The notes under the pieces: generated by a model | The model's input: only the letters and a program-made list of their open reading frames with translations | Databases searched by the model: none | What the model was told of the DNA's origin: nothing | Shown: positions 27,592 through 37,423 of the stretch, piece after piece | Numbering within the stretch: position 1 is the stretch's first letter | Layout of the letters: each line of letters begins with the position of its first letter | Assembly (NCBI GenBank): GCA_018335925.1 | Contig: JAGXRF010000061.1 | Span: 1 to 64,000 of the forward strand | Direction: 5' to 3' | Length of the DNA stretch: 64,000 nucleotides | Source of the DNA: Flavobacteriales bacterium | GTDB taxonomy: Bacteria; Bacteroidota; Bacteroidia; Flavobacteriales; Flavobacteriaceae | Position numbers and translations under genes: made by a program

Positions 27592-27711
27592 GTGTCCTAA
27601 AGTTTACTATTGTTTAGCTGAAATAGTTTCAGCTTTTCTTTTAAACTTTTTCTGTTCCTCAAAAAGGAGAATCAATAAAAGTTTTAAGATTGACAATTAA
27701 CTTTAGGACAC
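27592..27711. repeat. 13-bp inverted repeat enclosing nested hairpins
   Basis: Arms GTGTCCTAAAGTT (27592-27604) and AACTTTAGGACAC (27699-27711) are perfect complements 94 bases apart. Inside are a perfect hairpin AGCTGAAA/TTTCAGCT (27616-27634) and an imperfect longer one around TTCCTC-AAAAA-GGAGAA. Six A precede the left arm and T-rich sequence follows the right arm, so the whole may act as a branched bidirectional terminator between the convergent genes ending at 27587 and 27736. A small mobile element is the alternative. No target-site duplication is obvious. Confidence 0.7.
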
Positions 27712-27735
27712 CTTATTTTTATGAAGATCAAAAAA

Positions 27736-29325
27736 TTACTTCTTGATCAGTTTTTTGGTTTCCACCCCATTTTCAGTTCTAATTTCTACCATATAAATTC
27801 CGGTATTCAAATCAGAAATGTCATAACTTGACTGGTTTGTACCAAATGATTTTACTACTCTACCGTTAATGTCGGTTACACTTACTTGCTGGATATTACC
27901 AAACTGATTTCCAGTGGATATTTCAAAACTTTGCGTTGCTGGGTTAGGGAATAAACTTACTTCTTTGCTAAACTCACCAATATTGGTATTCAAGTTAGTA
28001 ACGCTTAATGTAAAATCAATTGCTTGGCCATAAGCGGTTCCTAAACAAGGGTTGGTCATATTGGTGGTACCAAATTGTTTCACCACTCTCATTCTAGTGT
28101 TTCCAGGAGCAGCATTGGCAGGAACTACAATGTTTCCAACTGCTTGAATGGCATCTAAACCTGTAGAATTAAGAATGGTTAAATTACCATCTCCAAAATA
28201 AACTTCACCAGTATCGTCTAAAGTACCATTTTGGTTCCAATCGATAAATACAATAAATCGATTGGTGAAATCACCATCTGTATTTCCTTTAAATGTAACA
28301 GGAATGGTTGCACCTGCACTAACATTTCCGGAAGTTGAAATTTGGTTTACGTGTGCATTACCACCAATAGTATTTGGTGCAGTATAGTTTATACCAGCAA
28401 AATTAACTAAAGTGATAGGTTCCACTGCAGTTGTAAAAGCTAAAGGTCCACAATAAGGGGCAAATGGAGATGCTTGAGTGGTAAACGTAAAATTGGTACA
28501 TCCAATTGCTAAACCAGCTGAATTTTTTGGCACAGCTTTCCAAAAGTAAGTTGAACTAGGTAAAACTCCAGTAATATTTACTGTGGTTTGGGTAGTGTTA
28601 CCTAATAGGGTAGTTCCGTCTGTGGTATCAAAAAATATATCATAAGAAGTAACTGCACCACCTGTGGTAGGGGCTGTCCAAGTAAGTGTTACATTACCTG
28701 ACGGAATATTGGTAGCATTGTTGGCAGGAGCAGTTAAAGTAGCACAACCTGGCACAGAAAGAGGGTCCGATACTACAATATTATCTACTAGCAATAAAAA
28801 TTTATCGTTGCTGTTGTTTCTAAAAGAAATATGAACCGTTTGTCCGGCATAAGCTGCCAAACTTACATTTCTCGATTGCCAAGTTGGAGCCTCTTGAGCA
28901 ATACTAAATAAAACAGTTCCTGAGGTTACAGCCGCTTGGGTATTGGAAGTAGAAATCCTAACTTCATACCCATCGGGAAATTGGGTGTCCTGTGCTTTCG
29001 CATCCCAGTACAAAATAGCATTGCTCCCTACCGGAATGTTAATGGCAGGGGAAACCAACCAACGGTTTGCAGTTCCAGCAGGATCGAACCAAGAAGTACT
29101 TCCTGCACAAAAATCTCCTGCAGGTCCTCCGTATGTATTTCTATCAACTCTAACCCAAGCTGCTGCAAAAGCTGAAACATTAGCATCCGGGGTAAGGTTG
29201 TCTAAATTGTACAAAGTCCAATTGGAAAAATTAGCTGCTACGCTAAAATCATCTTGAAAATAAACGGTCTGTCCGTACCCAAAGTACGCAAGCATGGCAA
29301 ATAACGAAAGTAATGTTTTTTTCAT
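27736..29325 (-). CDS. T9SS-exported adhesin-like protein (choice-of-anchor J, Fn3, GEVED)
   Basis: Secreted or surface protein of 529 residues from the ATG at 29325. This start gives the signal peptide MKKTLLSLFAMLAYFGYGQ; longer versions do not. Order of domains: cleaved-adhesin/choice-of-anchor J fold (about 20-190, FQDDFSVAANFSNWTLYN to FLLLVDNIVV), fibronectin type III (about 195-290), GEVED domain (about 320-450, FIVFIDWNQNGTLDDTGEVY), and a T9SS type A sorting domain (about 455-529, LFPNPATQ to VETKKLIKK). Likely adhesion or substrate binding at the surface. It follows a similar gene after an intervening terminator. Confidence 0.9.
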   Translation of the reverse strand: MKKTLLSLFAMLAYFGYGQTVYFQDDFSVAANFSNWTLYNLDNLTPDANVSAFAAAWVRVDRNTYGGPAGDFCAGSTSWFDPAGTANRWLVSPAINIPVGSNAILYWDAKAQDTQFPDGYEVRISTSNTQAAVTSGTVLFSIAQEAPTWQSRNVSLAAYAGQTVHISFRNNSNDKFLLLVDNIVVSDPLSVPGCATLTAPANNATNIPSGNVTLTWTAPTTGGAVTSYDIFFDTTDGTTLLGNTTQTTVNITGVLPSSTYFWKAVPKNSAGLAIGCTNFTFTTQASPFAPYCGPLAFTTAVEPITLVNFAGINYTAPNTIGGNAHVNQISTSGNVSAGATIPVTFKGNTDGDFTNRFIVFIDWNQNGTLDDTGEVYFGDGNLTILNSTGLDAIQAVGNIVVPANAAPGNTRMRVVKQFGTTNMTNPCLGTAYGQAIDFTLSVTNLNTNIGEFSKEVSLFPNPATQSFEISTGNQFGNIQQVSVTDINGRVVKSFGTNQSSYDISDLNTGIYMVEIRTENGVETKKLIKK

Positions 29326-29356
29326 CTTTTGTGTTTTAATATTATTGATTTTAAAA

Positions 29357-29383
29357 ATAAAAAACCCGGAACGAGTCCGGGTT
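29357..29383 (-). terminator. Terminator after the upstream T9SS gene (29410)
   Basis: Stem AACCCGG (29363-29369) and CCGGGTT (29377-29383). On the minus strand a T-rich tail follows (29362-29352). It separates the two T9SS adhesin genes into independent transcripts. Confidence 0.85.
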
Positions 29384-29409
29384 AATTTTATCACAAAAGT
29401 ATGTTAAGA

Positions 29410-31032
29410 TTACTTTTTGATGATTTTTTTCATTTGTGTTTCCTCGCCATTTTTAATCTCTACCATGTAGATTCCAGAATTTAATTCAGAAATATTGTAG
29501 TTTTCTAAGGCATTTTGGAATGATTTAACCAATCTCCCGTTTAAGTCATAAACATTCACACCGGTTACATCCAAGTTAGTTGCTTTGATATAAAATCCGT
29601 CATAAACTGGAACAGGATAAATGGAAACATTGTTTAAATTGTTCTCGTCTAAATTCAAAGGAACATTCACAAACACATCATCTAATAATAATTGAAACAT
29701 ATCTGCTACAGAATAACAGTGGAATCCTAAAACATAACTTCCTGTAGTTGCAGGAGTAAATGTTCCGGTTTGGGTAGTATAGGTTTCGTAGTTAATTCCG
29801 TTTAAACCAGAATCCCATAAAATAGTAGTTTGTGCAGCCACCGTATTGGTTGTACCAATAGTTGCTTTCATACTTTCAGGGTACATTACAGTTCCGTCCA
29901 TTCTGGCTCTAACTTTAAAAGTTATAGTATACTGTATTCCTGCAGTTAAAGAAATAGCTCTTGAAAATAACCAAGCATTGGCAGCGTTGGTAGCATTAAA
30001 ACCATAAACAGCATAGTTAGTTCCGGTAGCAGCAAAACCAGCAGTACTTCCAATTCCCCAGTTGTTTCCGGTTCCTGCATTGAATAAGGTCCAACCTGGA
30101 TGTAGTGGATTTTCAAATCCATATTCAAAAGGTGCTTGAGCAATTGTGTGAAAAACATGTGCAGAAGTCCAAACGCTTTTTTCACTAACGCTACATGCAG
30201 ACCTAACCCAAACATAATAAGTTGTGGTATGACTTAATCCTGTTAAAGCAATAGAATTAGAAGTTGTGGTTCCAGTTGGAGTTGTAGATGCTGATGGGGC
30301 AGTGCTTGAAGTTGAAACAAAATATTCATAGCCATTTGCAGGAGCAGGCATGGTACCTGTAAAATTTACAGTAGCACTAGTTGTAGTTATATTTGTTGAA
30401 GTTACAGCTGTAGGGCTTACACATGAGGCTGTAAACGCAAATCTAGTTGCAGGTCTCCAGTTCGAGGTATTTACTAAGGAAGCTGCTAACGCAGAATTAT
30501 TAAATTCATTTCTAAGACCACCAACTATTGTAGTATTACACAATGCTACATTAGCTGTTGATAGAGGGTTAGTTGGATTTTCCCACTCAAAGGCTACATA
30601 AACACCACCTCCAGTATAAGTAAATGGGGTACCACCAGTTAATGTGATGTCCCAAAATCCAGTAGCAGCAGGAATTGTAGTTGGGGCATTATGAACCATT
30701 GTCATACCATTGATTACATCTGTCCAAACATTTGATGCCTTTAAATAAGTTGCATCGGAGGTGTTTTGAATATAAATTTTCAAGGTACCTGATGTGGCAA
30801 TATCTTGTGCAGTACCAAATTCAAAACTTAGTGCACTAACAGCAGTAGCGTTTGGAAATCCGCTAGCAGTCATTTCAGCCGGTGATATGATGTAACATGT
30901 TCTAGCATATCTTACAGCACCTTGAGGTGCTCTTGCATTTCCAGATGTAGATCCATTATTTGGCAAAACGGATACAAACTGCTGTCCGTACGTTACCAAG
31001 CCTAATAATAAAAAGAGTAAAGTTTTTTTCAT
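29410..31032 (-). CDS. T9SS-exported adhesin-like protein with Fn3 and cleaved-adhesin domains
   Basis: Protein of 540 residues. Signal peptide MKKTLLFLLLGLVTYGQ; an N-terminal beta-sandwich (about 20-190) common in Bacteroidota surface proteins, with CYIISPAEMTASGFP and VYVAFEWENP; a fibronectin type III domain (about 195-285, ending in TTYYVWVRSACS); a choice-of-anchor J fold (about 290-455, GFENPLHPGWTLFN to FQLLLDDVFV); and a sorting domain from IYPVPVYDGF to the final MKKIIKK. The sorting domain shows it goes through T9SS. Function is probably adhesion, substrate unknown. Confidence 0.9.
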   Translation of the reverse strand: MKKTLLFLLLGLVTYGQQFVSVLPNNGSTSGNARAPQGAVRYARTCYIISPAEMTASGFPNATAVSALSFEFGTAQDIATSGTLKIYIQNTSDATYLKASNVWTDVINGMTMVHNAPTTIPAATGFWDITLTGGTPFTYTGGGVYVAFEWENPTNPLSTANVALCNTTIVGGLRNEFNNSALAASLVNTSNWRPATRFAFTASCVSPTAVTSTNITTTSATVNFTGTMPAPANGYEYFVSTSSTAPSASTTPTGTTTSNSIALTGLSHTTTYYVWVRSACSVSEKSVWTSAHVFHTIAQAPFEYGFENPLHPGWTLFNAGTGNNWGIGSTAGFAATGTNYAVYGFNATNAANAWLFSRAISLTAGIQYTITFKVRARMDGTVMYPESMKATIGTTNTVAAQTTILWDSGLNGINYETYTTQTGTFTPATTGSYVLGFHCYSVADMFQLLLDDVFVNVPLNLDENNLNNVSIYPVPVYDGFYIKATNLDVTGVNVYDLNGRLVKSFQNALENYNISELNSGIYMVEIKNGEETQMKKIIKK

Positions 31033-31065
31033 ATGATTTCAGTTTAAGTTTATGCGAAATTAAAT

Positions 31066-31104
31066 AAAAAAAACACACCTAAAACCTTAAGTGTGTTTTT
31101 TTTA
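31066..31104. terminator. Terminator after the S9 peptidase gene
   Basis: Stem AACACAC (31072-31078) and GTGTGTT (31091-31097) with A-run to the left and T-run to the right. On the minus strand it ends the gene at 31122. Confidence 0.8.
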
Positions 31105-31121
31105 AAGGAAATTTTTAGCCA

Positions 31122-33527
31122 CTAATTTTTTAAATATTTCTCCAAAAATTGGTCTTGTTCCCAAAGTAAATGCAAAATGTTTTCTTTGGCTACGTAACTA
31201 TGGCTTTCTTTGGGTAAAATCACCATCCTTACAGGAGCACCTAACCCTTTTAAAGCTTGAAAATATCTTTCGGTTTGTAAGGTAAAAGTTCCAGGATTGT
31301 TGTCTGCCTCTCCGTGGGTTAACAACATTGGAGTTTTCATTTTAGAAGCATTCATAAAAGGCGACATGCCATTGTAAATTTCCGGTACATCCCAGTAGTT
31401 CCGTTGTTCACTCTGAAAACCAAACGGGGTAAGGGTTCGGTTGTATGCTCCACTTCGGGCAATGCCACATGCAAATAAATTAGAATGCGATAACAAATTG
31501 GCTGTCATAAATGCACCATAGGAGTGTCCCCCAACACCTACTTTTTTACGGTTGATGTACCCTAATTTGTCCACTGCATCAATGGCAGCTTCGGCATTGG
31601 CAACCAATTGCTCAATAAATGTATCGTTTGGTTCTTGGTTTCCTTCCCCAACAATTGGAAATGCAGCATTGTCTAAAACGGCATATCCTCGGGTTACCCA
31701 ATACACAAAAGAGCCATAGTAAGGAAAAGTAAACTCATTTGGGTTAGAAGTTGTTTGCCCAGCCGTATTCTTGTCTTTGTACTCACGTGGATAAGCCCAA
31801 ATTAACAAAGGCAATTTTTCTTTTTTGGATTTGTCGTAATTGGCAGGTAAATACAAGGTTCCAGAGAGTTCAACACCGTCTTTTCTTTGGTAAGTAATCA
31901 ACTCTTTATGTACTTTTTGCAATGCTTCAAATGGGTTTTTGAAAAAAGTAATTTGTTGTAGTTTTTTGTTTTTAAAGTTTCGAATGTAGTAATTCGGATA
32001 CTCGTTGGCCGATTGTATTTGTACCAAAACTTCTCCTTTTTTAAAGTCGATGATGGCATTCAAATCTTCTTTTTTTCCGGCAATTTTAGAAGTGTATAAC
32101 CTCTTTTTTGTAAATGTTTTGGTGTCTAATTCGTCAATAAAAGGAAATTGTCCTTCTTTAGTAAAGCCATCTCCCATTAAATATGCTTTGCCATTTTCAA
32201 TAGCAATCACATTTTTGCCAAATTCATTTTTCTTGGTTTCAAAACTTCCCGGATCAGAGTAAATGTCCTGGTAGTTTCTGTTCATCAATGTTTTGGCATT
32301 GCTATTGTCTCCAGAAGGGTTGATTACATAAGCCTTGGCATTTCTGGTATCGTACCATTGGTCAGAAACGATGGCAAAATTGGCATTTCCCCATTCGATC
32401 CCATTAAAACGTTGTTGTGTTTTAAAGATGTTTTTTGCAGGTTGCTTAAAAGGTGCATCCCACAAATACAATGCATCTCTATGAGATACTTGATTTGCTT
32501 GATCCCCACCATCTAATGCTTCTACATAAAATAAAGTAGCAGGAGCATCTGCTCTCCAAGAAACATTTCTTTTACCGGTTCTGGTAGAGGAAAATCCTTT
32601 TGGCATGATTTCATTTAAAGGTTGCTCGTGAATGACCTGTATCAAGTTGCCTTTGGCATCATATACACTCATTTTTTGTGGAAATCTACTGTAAGGAACG
32701 ATATAGGAAAACGGTTTTTCGATGGTATTTAGTAATACATAATTTCCATCTGGTGAAAATGAAACAAAAGAATATAAATTGGCAGCTAACCAAGGTTCGG
32801 CTTTGCCAGAAATTGAAATTTTCCACAATTCAGAAGTTGCAATACTTTCAAAATTGGCTTCATCTAATTTGTTTTTTAGCAAATCTTGGTAGGTTCTGTT
32901 TTGAGAAATTTTTCCATCTCCTACTGAAATAATCGGGCCACTTGGAATACTTTTTTTGTCTTCCAAAATTTCAGGTTTATTTTTTGGGAGCATTCGCACT
33001 AACAAATGCTCACTATCGTTGAACCAACTTACCGGATTTCCTAAGTTAGCATTCAAATTAGCCTCCGAAACTTTGGTAGCTTTGGCTTGCATTAAGTCTA
33101 AAATCCACAACTCTACTCCATTTGCAGTGGTATGCGTAAAAGCTAATTTTTTTTCATCCGGTGATAAACTATAATTAGCCAATCTAGGATTGGCTGGTAA
33201 TCCAGTAACTTGGGTTTCGGTTTTATCAGTAACTTTTCTTACTTTAATATTGTTGATGTAGGTAATGGTGCTGGAAATATTGGTAATCGGATTGATACGT
33301 AAACCACCTAAACGCAATTCATCTTGGTTTAAATCGTCTAGAGTTTTGTAGGTATCCCGATAGCTTAAAATCATCCATTGCTTTTTGCTGTCCATGTTTA
33401 CGGAAGGTGCTCTTTCGTATTCCGCTAATTCTAAAATTTCTTTAGGTGGTTTTTGGTAGGATAAATTTTCTTGTGCAAATGAAAATGCCACAAGCAATAA
33501 ACAAAGTAGAAGGTTTGCTTTTTTCAT
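31122..33527 (-). CDS. S9 family (prolyl oligopeptidase-like) exported peptidase
   Basis: Serine peptidase of 801 residues with signal peptide MKKANLLLCLLLVAFSFAQ, so periplasmic or exported. An N-terminal beta-propeller (about 50-520) is followed by an alpha/beta hydrolase domain. The catalytic residues appear as Ser669 in GGHSYGAF, Asp742 in HGEADNNPGT and His776 in PKESHSY. The sequence resembles the glutamyl-endopeptidase-like branch of S9 enzymes more than dipeptidyl peptidase IV; substrate preference cannot be read directly. Stand-alone gene. Confidence 0.93.
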   Translation of the reverse strand: MKKANLLLCLLLVAFSFAQENLSYQKPPKEILELAEYERAPSVNMDSKKQWMILSYRDTYKTLDDLNQDELRLGGLRINPITNISSTITYINNIKVRKVTDKTETQVTGLPANPRLANYSLSPDEKKLAFTHTTANGVELWILDLMQAKATKVSEANLNANLGNPVSWFNDSEHLLVRMLPKNKPEILEDKKSIPSGPIISVGDGKISQNRTYQDLLKNKLDEANFESIATSELWKISISGKAEPWLAANLYSFVSFSPDGNYVLLNTIEKPFSYIVPYSRFPQKMSVYDAKGNLIQVIHEQPLNEIMPKGFSSTRTGKRNVSWRADAPATLFYVEALDGGDQANQVSHRDALYLWDAPFKQPAKNIFKTQQRFNGIEWGNANFAIVSDQWYDTRNAKAYVINPSGDNSNAKTLMNRNYQDIYSDPGSFETKKNEFGKNVIAIENGKAYLMGDGFTKEGQFPFIDELDTKTFTKKRLYTSKIAGKKEDLNAIIDFKKGEVLVQIQSANEYPNYYIRNFKNKKLQQITFFKNPFEALQKVHKELITYQRKDGVELSGTLYLPANYDKSKKEKLPLLIWAYPREYKDKNTAGQTTSNPNEFTFPYYGSFVYWVTRGYAVLDNAAFPIVGEGNQEPNDTFIEQLVANAEAAIDAVDKLGYINRKKVGVGGHSYGAFMTANLLSHSNLFACGIARSGAYNRTLTPFGFQSEQRNYWDVPEIYNGMSPFMNASKMKTPMLLTHGEADNNPGTFTLQTERYFQALKGLGAPVRMVILPKESHSYVAKENILHLLWEQDQFLEKYLKN

Positions 33528-33600
33528 AGGTAGTAGGTTAGTATACTTTGAAGTAAAAGTAGAAAAACCTTAAAAGCAAAGTCTTAAAAAAAATAAAAAG

Positions 33601-34236
33601 TTATTCTTCTTTCACTACTATGAAAGAAGCCTTGTAGCCACCGGCTAAATTCCATACATTTCCAACTAAAGAAATGCCTTTTTCATCTACAATTCTGAAC
33701 TCAGCTGTATTTGGGCTATACAAACCTTCGTTGATAGCAATAAACTCAAACTTGTTAAAGCCTGGTTGAAGTTCTACTTCAATAGATTTGTAATCACCAG
33801 TTAAGTTAACTTCCTCTCGGATGACTTTTCCGTTGTGTAAAATTTTTACTTTATCTCCATCAACGGTTTCATGGTCACGACAAATCAATCGAAGGGTTTT
33901 AGATTTGGTAATCACATCTCCAAAATATTGGTCTTTTTTAAAGTCTTCGTGTGATGCTCCTTCTCTTTTTGGAATACCTGGGTCAAATTTGGTTTTGGGT
34001 TTTACAAAATCGTCTTTTTGGGTCAAATCAATTTTTGATTTTTTTTCCAAATTAAAGTAGTCTTTGGTTGGCTTTTCGTCTTTTTCCCACAAATCAACAG
34101 AAGGGGTAGGAGGGGTATTGTCAGGCAACACGATACCACCACCTTTGATAGGTTTGCCTTTACTACCTTGGTCAATTTGGGCATGTACCCATCCCATGGT
34201 GAATAGAAAAATAAAAAACAGATAATAGTTTCGCAT
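33601..34236 (-). CDS. Conserved exported protein of unknown function
   Basis: Protein of 211 residues with a signal peptide (to WVHAQ). Residues 20-100 are charged and Lys/Pro-rich, probably extended. The C-terminal half is a beta-sandwich-like region (LRLICRDHETVDGDKVKILHNG, FNKFEFIAINEGLYSPNTAEF). I cannot name a family. It starts 29 bases after the alkaline phosphatase stop on the same strand, so both are likely in one transcript. Confidence 0.78.
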   Translation of the reverse strand: MRNYYLFFIFLFTMGWVHAQIDQGSKGKPIKGGGIVLPDNTPPTPSVDLWEKDEKPTKDYFNLEKKSKIDLTQKDDFVKPKTKFDPGIPKREGASHEDFKKDQYFGDVITKSKTLRLICRDHETVDGDKVKILHNGKVIREEVNLTGDYKSIEVELQPGFNKFEFIAINEGLYSPNTAEFRIVDEKGISLVGNVWNLAGGYKASFIVVKEE

Positions 34237-34265
34237 GTATTTAGTTAATCAAAAACTATTCCAAT

Positions 34266-35675
34266 TTAAAATTTGTTTTCTACTTCTGCAGCTTGTAACA
34301 TCAAATAATGCAAATCGGTGTTTTTTAAAAATCCGGGCATTAAATGACTTCCTGCACCCATCATACAAATTTCTACAAAATCTGCAGAGTGATCGGTACC
34401 AATCCATCCAACCGAATTCCTCTTTTTTTGCATTTGAGCATACGATGCAAATGGCAGGTTTTTGTAGTTATAAATTCCTTCTTCATTGGGTTCCAATCCT
34501 TGGTAGTATTTGTGTAAAGTTTGGGCTTCCTCTTTTTCTAACACAATGCCATGCACTGATTGGATCATTTCCTGAATTTGTTGTACAGAATTTTGCGGAG
34601 TAATTTGATTCAACAAAAAGTCATTGGATTGCTGGTAGCTTTGTAAACTGTCAAAATGTTCGTTGGCATTTTTTCCGTATAATAAACCTGGGTTTGCATT
34701 TCCATGGTCCGTACAAATGATTAGCAGGGTATCCGGATTTTTTTCTGTAAAATCAATGGCAACTTGCAAGGCTTCATCAAATGCTACTTGATCATACAAC
34801 AAGCCTCCAATATCATTGGCATGTGCAGCCCAATCTACCCGACCTGCTTCTACTTGCAACACAAATCCTTTGGAATGGTCTTTCATTAAATCAATTGCTT
34901 TGGCAGTCATTTCTGCCAAAGTAGGTACTTTTTCTTGTAGGTCGGTTTGGTGGTTCCAATCTACTCTGTAGGGTAAAGCATCTTGGTAAAAAACTCCTAA
35001 AACAGGTTTGCTGGCATTGGTGTTTTTTAAGGAAGTTTTGTTTTTTACTACTTGATATCCTTTTTGTGCATATGCAGTGTACAAGTCTTTTTTGTCTTTT
35101 CTTTTTTCTGCATTAAAGTATTGGTCTCCTCCGCCTAACAACACATCAAAACCTTGACTTAGATAAGTCTCTGCAATATCTTCTTGGCTGTTTCTGCTTT
35201 TGCTGTTTACCAAAAATCCTGCTGGTGTGGCATGTGTAATAGGCACGGTGGTAACGCAACCAGCTTTTTTACCTACTTTTTTAAATTTTTGCCAAATAGG
35301 AAGCAACGCTTCCCCATCTACACTAACGTTTAAAGAACCATTTTTTACTCTAAAACCACTTCCCCAAGACGAACTTGCTGCAGCAGAATCGGTAACAATT
35401 GAACTGGCCGAAGCCATGTCCATCAAGCCTCTTCGCACTTTATTTTCTCTATACAAATTCAACCAATTAGAACCTTTGCCATATTTTCGTTTCATGTATA
35501 TATCAGCCATGTTTAAAGTCCCGGAACTCATCCCGTCACTTACCATGAAAATAATGTTTTTGGCTTTTTTGTTTTTGTTGGATAAAATTTCGTTCGCAAA
35601 AATTTGCTCAGGCAACAATAATCCGGTTCCAACGGTGGCTAAAGTGGTATTTTTAAAAAAGGATCTTCTGTTCAT
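34266..35675 (-). CDS. Alkaline phosphatase (PhoA superfamily), Tat-type signal
   Basis: Exported phosphomonoesterase of 469 residues. The N-terminus NRRSFFKNTTLATVGTG has a twin-arginine motif, so it is probably exported folded. The nucleophile Ser97 is in VTDSAAAS; metal ligands include Asp47 in MVSDGMS, the Asp and His in ICTDHGN and the His in GTDHSADF. Releases phosphate from organic esters in the periplasm or outside. TACATTTG (minus strand, 35696-35689) is a good -7 box 13 bases before the start. Co-transcribed with the small exported protein downstream. Confidence 0.94.
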   Translation of the reverse strand: MNRRSFFKNTTLATVGTGLLLPEQIFANEILSNKNKKAKNIIFMVSDGMSSGTLNMADIYMKRKYGKGSNWLNLYRENKVRRGLMDMASASSIVTDSAAASSSWGSGFRVKNGSLNVSVDGEALLPIWQKFKKVGKKAGCVTTVPITHATPAGFLVNSKSRNSQEDIAETYLSQGFDVLLGGGDQYFNAEKRKDKKDLYTAYAQKGYQVVKNKTSLKNTNASKPVLGVFYQDALPYRVDWNHQTDLQEKVPTLAEMTAKAIDLMKDHSKGFVLQVEAGRVDWAAHANDIGGLLYDQVAFDEALQVAIDFTEKNPDTLLIICTDHGNANPGLLYGKNANEHFDSLQSYQQSNDFLLNQITPQNSVQQIQEMIQSVHGIVLEKEEAQTLHKYYQGLEPNEEGIYNYKNLPFASYAQMQKKRNSVGWIGTDHSADFVEICMMGAGSHLMPGFLKNTDLHYLMLQAAEVENKF

Positions 35676-35757
35676 GCAGATTTTTTTTCAAATGTAACGG
35701 AAAACCAATGTTTTCAGATTAAGAAAATATTAAAAGTGAATTTCTGTATTTTCGAGG

Positions 35758-36309
35758 TTAAAATTTTTTATTTTGGATGATGTCGGCTAATAATTTTTTA
35801 GCTCGCAATAATTTTACTTTGATGCTGTTGAGAGGTTCTTCTAACTGCTCAGCCATATCTTGGTAGCTCATTTCGTGAAAGTATCGCAGTTGAATGACCT
35901 CTTGGTATGCAGGTTTTAACTGTTTGATGTAGTGTAATAACTCCGAAAGATGTTGTTCGTAAATTAGGTTGTCTTCTGCCGAAGGAGTTTCATCAATGAT
36001 ATTGTGGGCCATTTGTTCTCTTTGCTCATTGAGTTCCACCATGTTGCTTTTTCTTTTTCGCAAATTATCCAAATGTACATTTTTGGCAATGGCTATCAAC
36101 CACGTGTTGAACTGATATTCATGGTTGTACTGGTGGATTTTATCAAAAGCTTTCCCAAAAGTTTCTATGGTAATGTCTTCAGCTTCTGTTTCGTTTTCTG
36201 TTCTTCGAAGCATAAAGTGATACACTTCGTTCCAATGGGTGTCTAATAAAGTGGTAAAACTATTTTGATCACCGTGTTTGGCTTTTTCTATGATTCGATT
36301 GGTTTCCAA
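35758..36309 (-). CDS. ECF-type RNA polymerase sigma factor
   Basis: Sigma-70 family protein of 183 residues with region 2 (LLDTHWNEVYHFMLRRTENE to ETFGKAFDKI, then FNTWLIAIAKNVHLDNLRK) and region 4 (LKPAYQEVIQLRYFHEMSYQDMAE to NSIKVKLLRAKKLL). No anti-sigma gene is next to it. Its start overlaps the 3' end of the glycosyltransferase gene by 22 bases, so translation is probably coupled. What it controls is unknown. Confidence 0.92.
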   Translation of the reverse strand: METNRIIEKAKHGDQNSFTTLLDTHWNEVYHFMLRRTENETEAEDITIETFGKAFDKIHQYNHEYQFNTWLIAIAKNVHLDNLRKRKSNMVELNEQREQMAHNIIDETPSAEDNLIYEQHLSELLHYIKQLKPAYQEVIQLRYFHEMSYQDMAEQLEEPLNSIKVKLLRAKKLLADIIQNKKF

Positions 36310-37421
36310 TGTAGGGGCTTTGAAGTCAGATTTTTAAAATAGATAACTATTTGATAATAAATCAAAAATAGTTCCAAAAATGGTAAAAACCAAATCAAAT
36401 CTTTTTCACCAAATTTTTTAGCAGCTTTAAAATAGATGATGTACAAACTTAGGTATCTAACCACTACCACCGGAACTCCCCACAGCCAGTTTTGGGTTAG
36501 TATTAAGTAGCCAATGGCCAATGGGAAAAACAAAAAGTTGACCAAAAAATAGAGTGATAACTGCAACTTATCGGAAAATTTATAATGTGGTGCAGCCAAC
36601 AAATGTCTTCTTTTTTGGTACATCCATTCGGTGTAAGTGGTTTTAGGCTCGGAGGTGGTAAATGATTCCGGATGTAAACTCCAAGTAGTGTTTTGTGCAG
36701 TTGCAGCTTCATTTACAAACAAATCGTCATCACCAGTCAACACTTTTAAATGGTTTTTAAAGCCATCTAACTGAAAAAACAAATCTTTATGGTATGCCAA
36801 GTTTCTTCCAACTCCCATGTAAGGTTTTCCTGCCATGGCCCAACCAAAATATTGCAAAGCGGTGTGAATGGTGTCAAATCGAATGATTTTATTGAGCCAT
36901 GAGCCTTTGATTTTTTTGTAGGCACCGTATCCTAAAACCAAATTCTTTTTCATGGTAAATTGGCTGCTCATTTGAGCAATCCATTGTTTAGAGTTTGGAA
37001 CACAGTCGGCATCGGTAAACAACAAATATGGGTTTTTGGCTGCTTTGATTCCAAGAGTAAGTGCGTATTTTTTATTTCCCCAAAAATGTTCGTTTGGAGC
37101 TACTTTTACAATTTTTAAGTGTGCGTATTGTAGGGCAAATTCTTCTAAAACCTCTAATGTATTGTCAGAACTTCTATCGTCAATAACAACTACTTCAAAA
37201 AACGGGAAGTCTTGTTGCAGAATAGCAGGCAAATGTTTTTTTAAATTCTCAGCTTCGTTTTTTGCACAAACAATCACGGATACTGCAATTCGTTTCGGAG
37301 TGCTTTCAGAAACTTTAGCAAAAGATAATCTGCGGTATACCAACCAATGATACAACAATTGGATGCTGGTAACCGCAACTAAAATATACCACAAAAAGTT
37401 TAAGTAAATTTCTGGTACCAA
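36288..37421 (-). CDS. Family 2 glycosyltransferase, membrane-bound
   Basis: Enzyme of 377 residues with one N-terminal helix (about 7-28) and two C-terminal helices (about 300-340). The GT-A domain shows VIDDRSSDNT, FTDADCVPN (the DxD), TGDDDLFVNEAA and the acceptor-site-like YQKRRHLLA. It probably adds a sugar to a lipid or envelope glycan at the inner membrane. The start is TTG at 37421, two bases after the stop of the preceding small gene; there is no ATG before the first helix. It overlaps the sigma factor gene. Confidence 0.88.
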   Translation of the reverse strand: MVPEIYLNFLWYILVAVTSIQLLYHWLVYRRLSFAKVSESTPKRIAVSVIVCAKNEAENLKKHLPAILQQDFPFFEVVVIDDRSSDNTLEVLEEFALQYAHLKIVKVAPNEHFWGNKKYALTLGIKAAKNPYLLFTDADCVPNSKQWIAQMSSQFTMKKNLVLGYGAYKKIKGSWLNKIIRFDTIHTALQYFGWAMAGKPYMGVGRNLAYHKDLFFQLDGFKNHLKVLTGDDDLFVNEAATAQNTTWSLHPESFTTSEPKTTYTEWMYQKRRHLLAAPHYKFSDKLQLSLYFLVNFLFFPLAIGYLILTQNWLWGVPVVVVRYLSLYIIYFKAAKKFGEKDLIWFLPFLELFLIYYQIVIYFKNLTSKPLHWKPIES

Positions 37422-37423
37422 GG

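Noticed and set aside
27592..27711. Insertion sequence
   Set aside because: There are inverted repeats but no transposase and no clear target-site duplication; kept only as a structured repeat.
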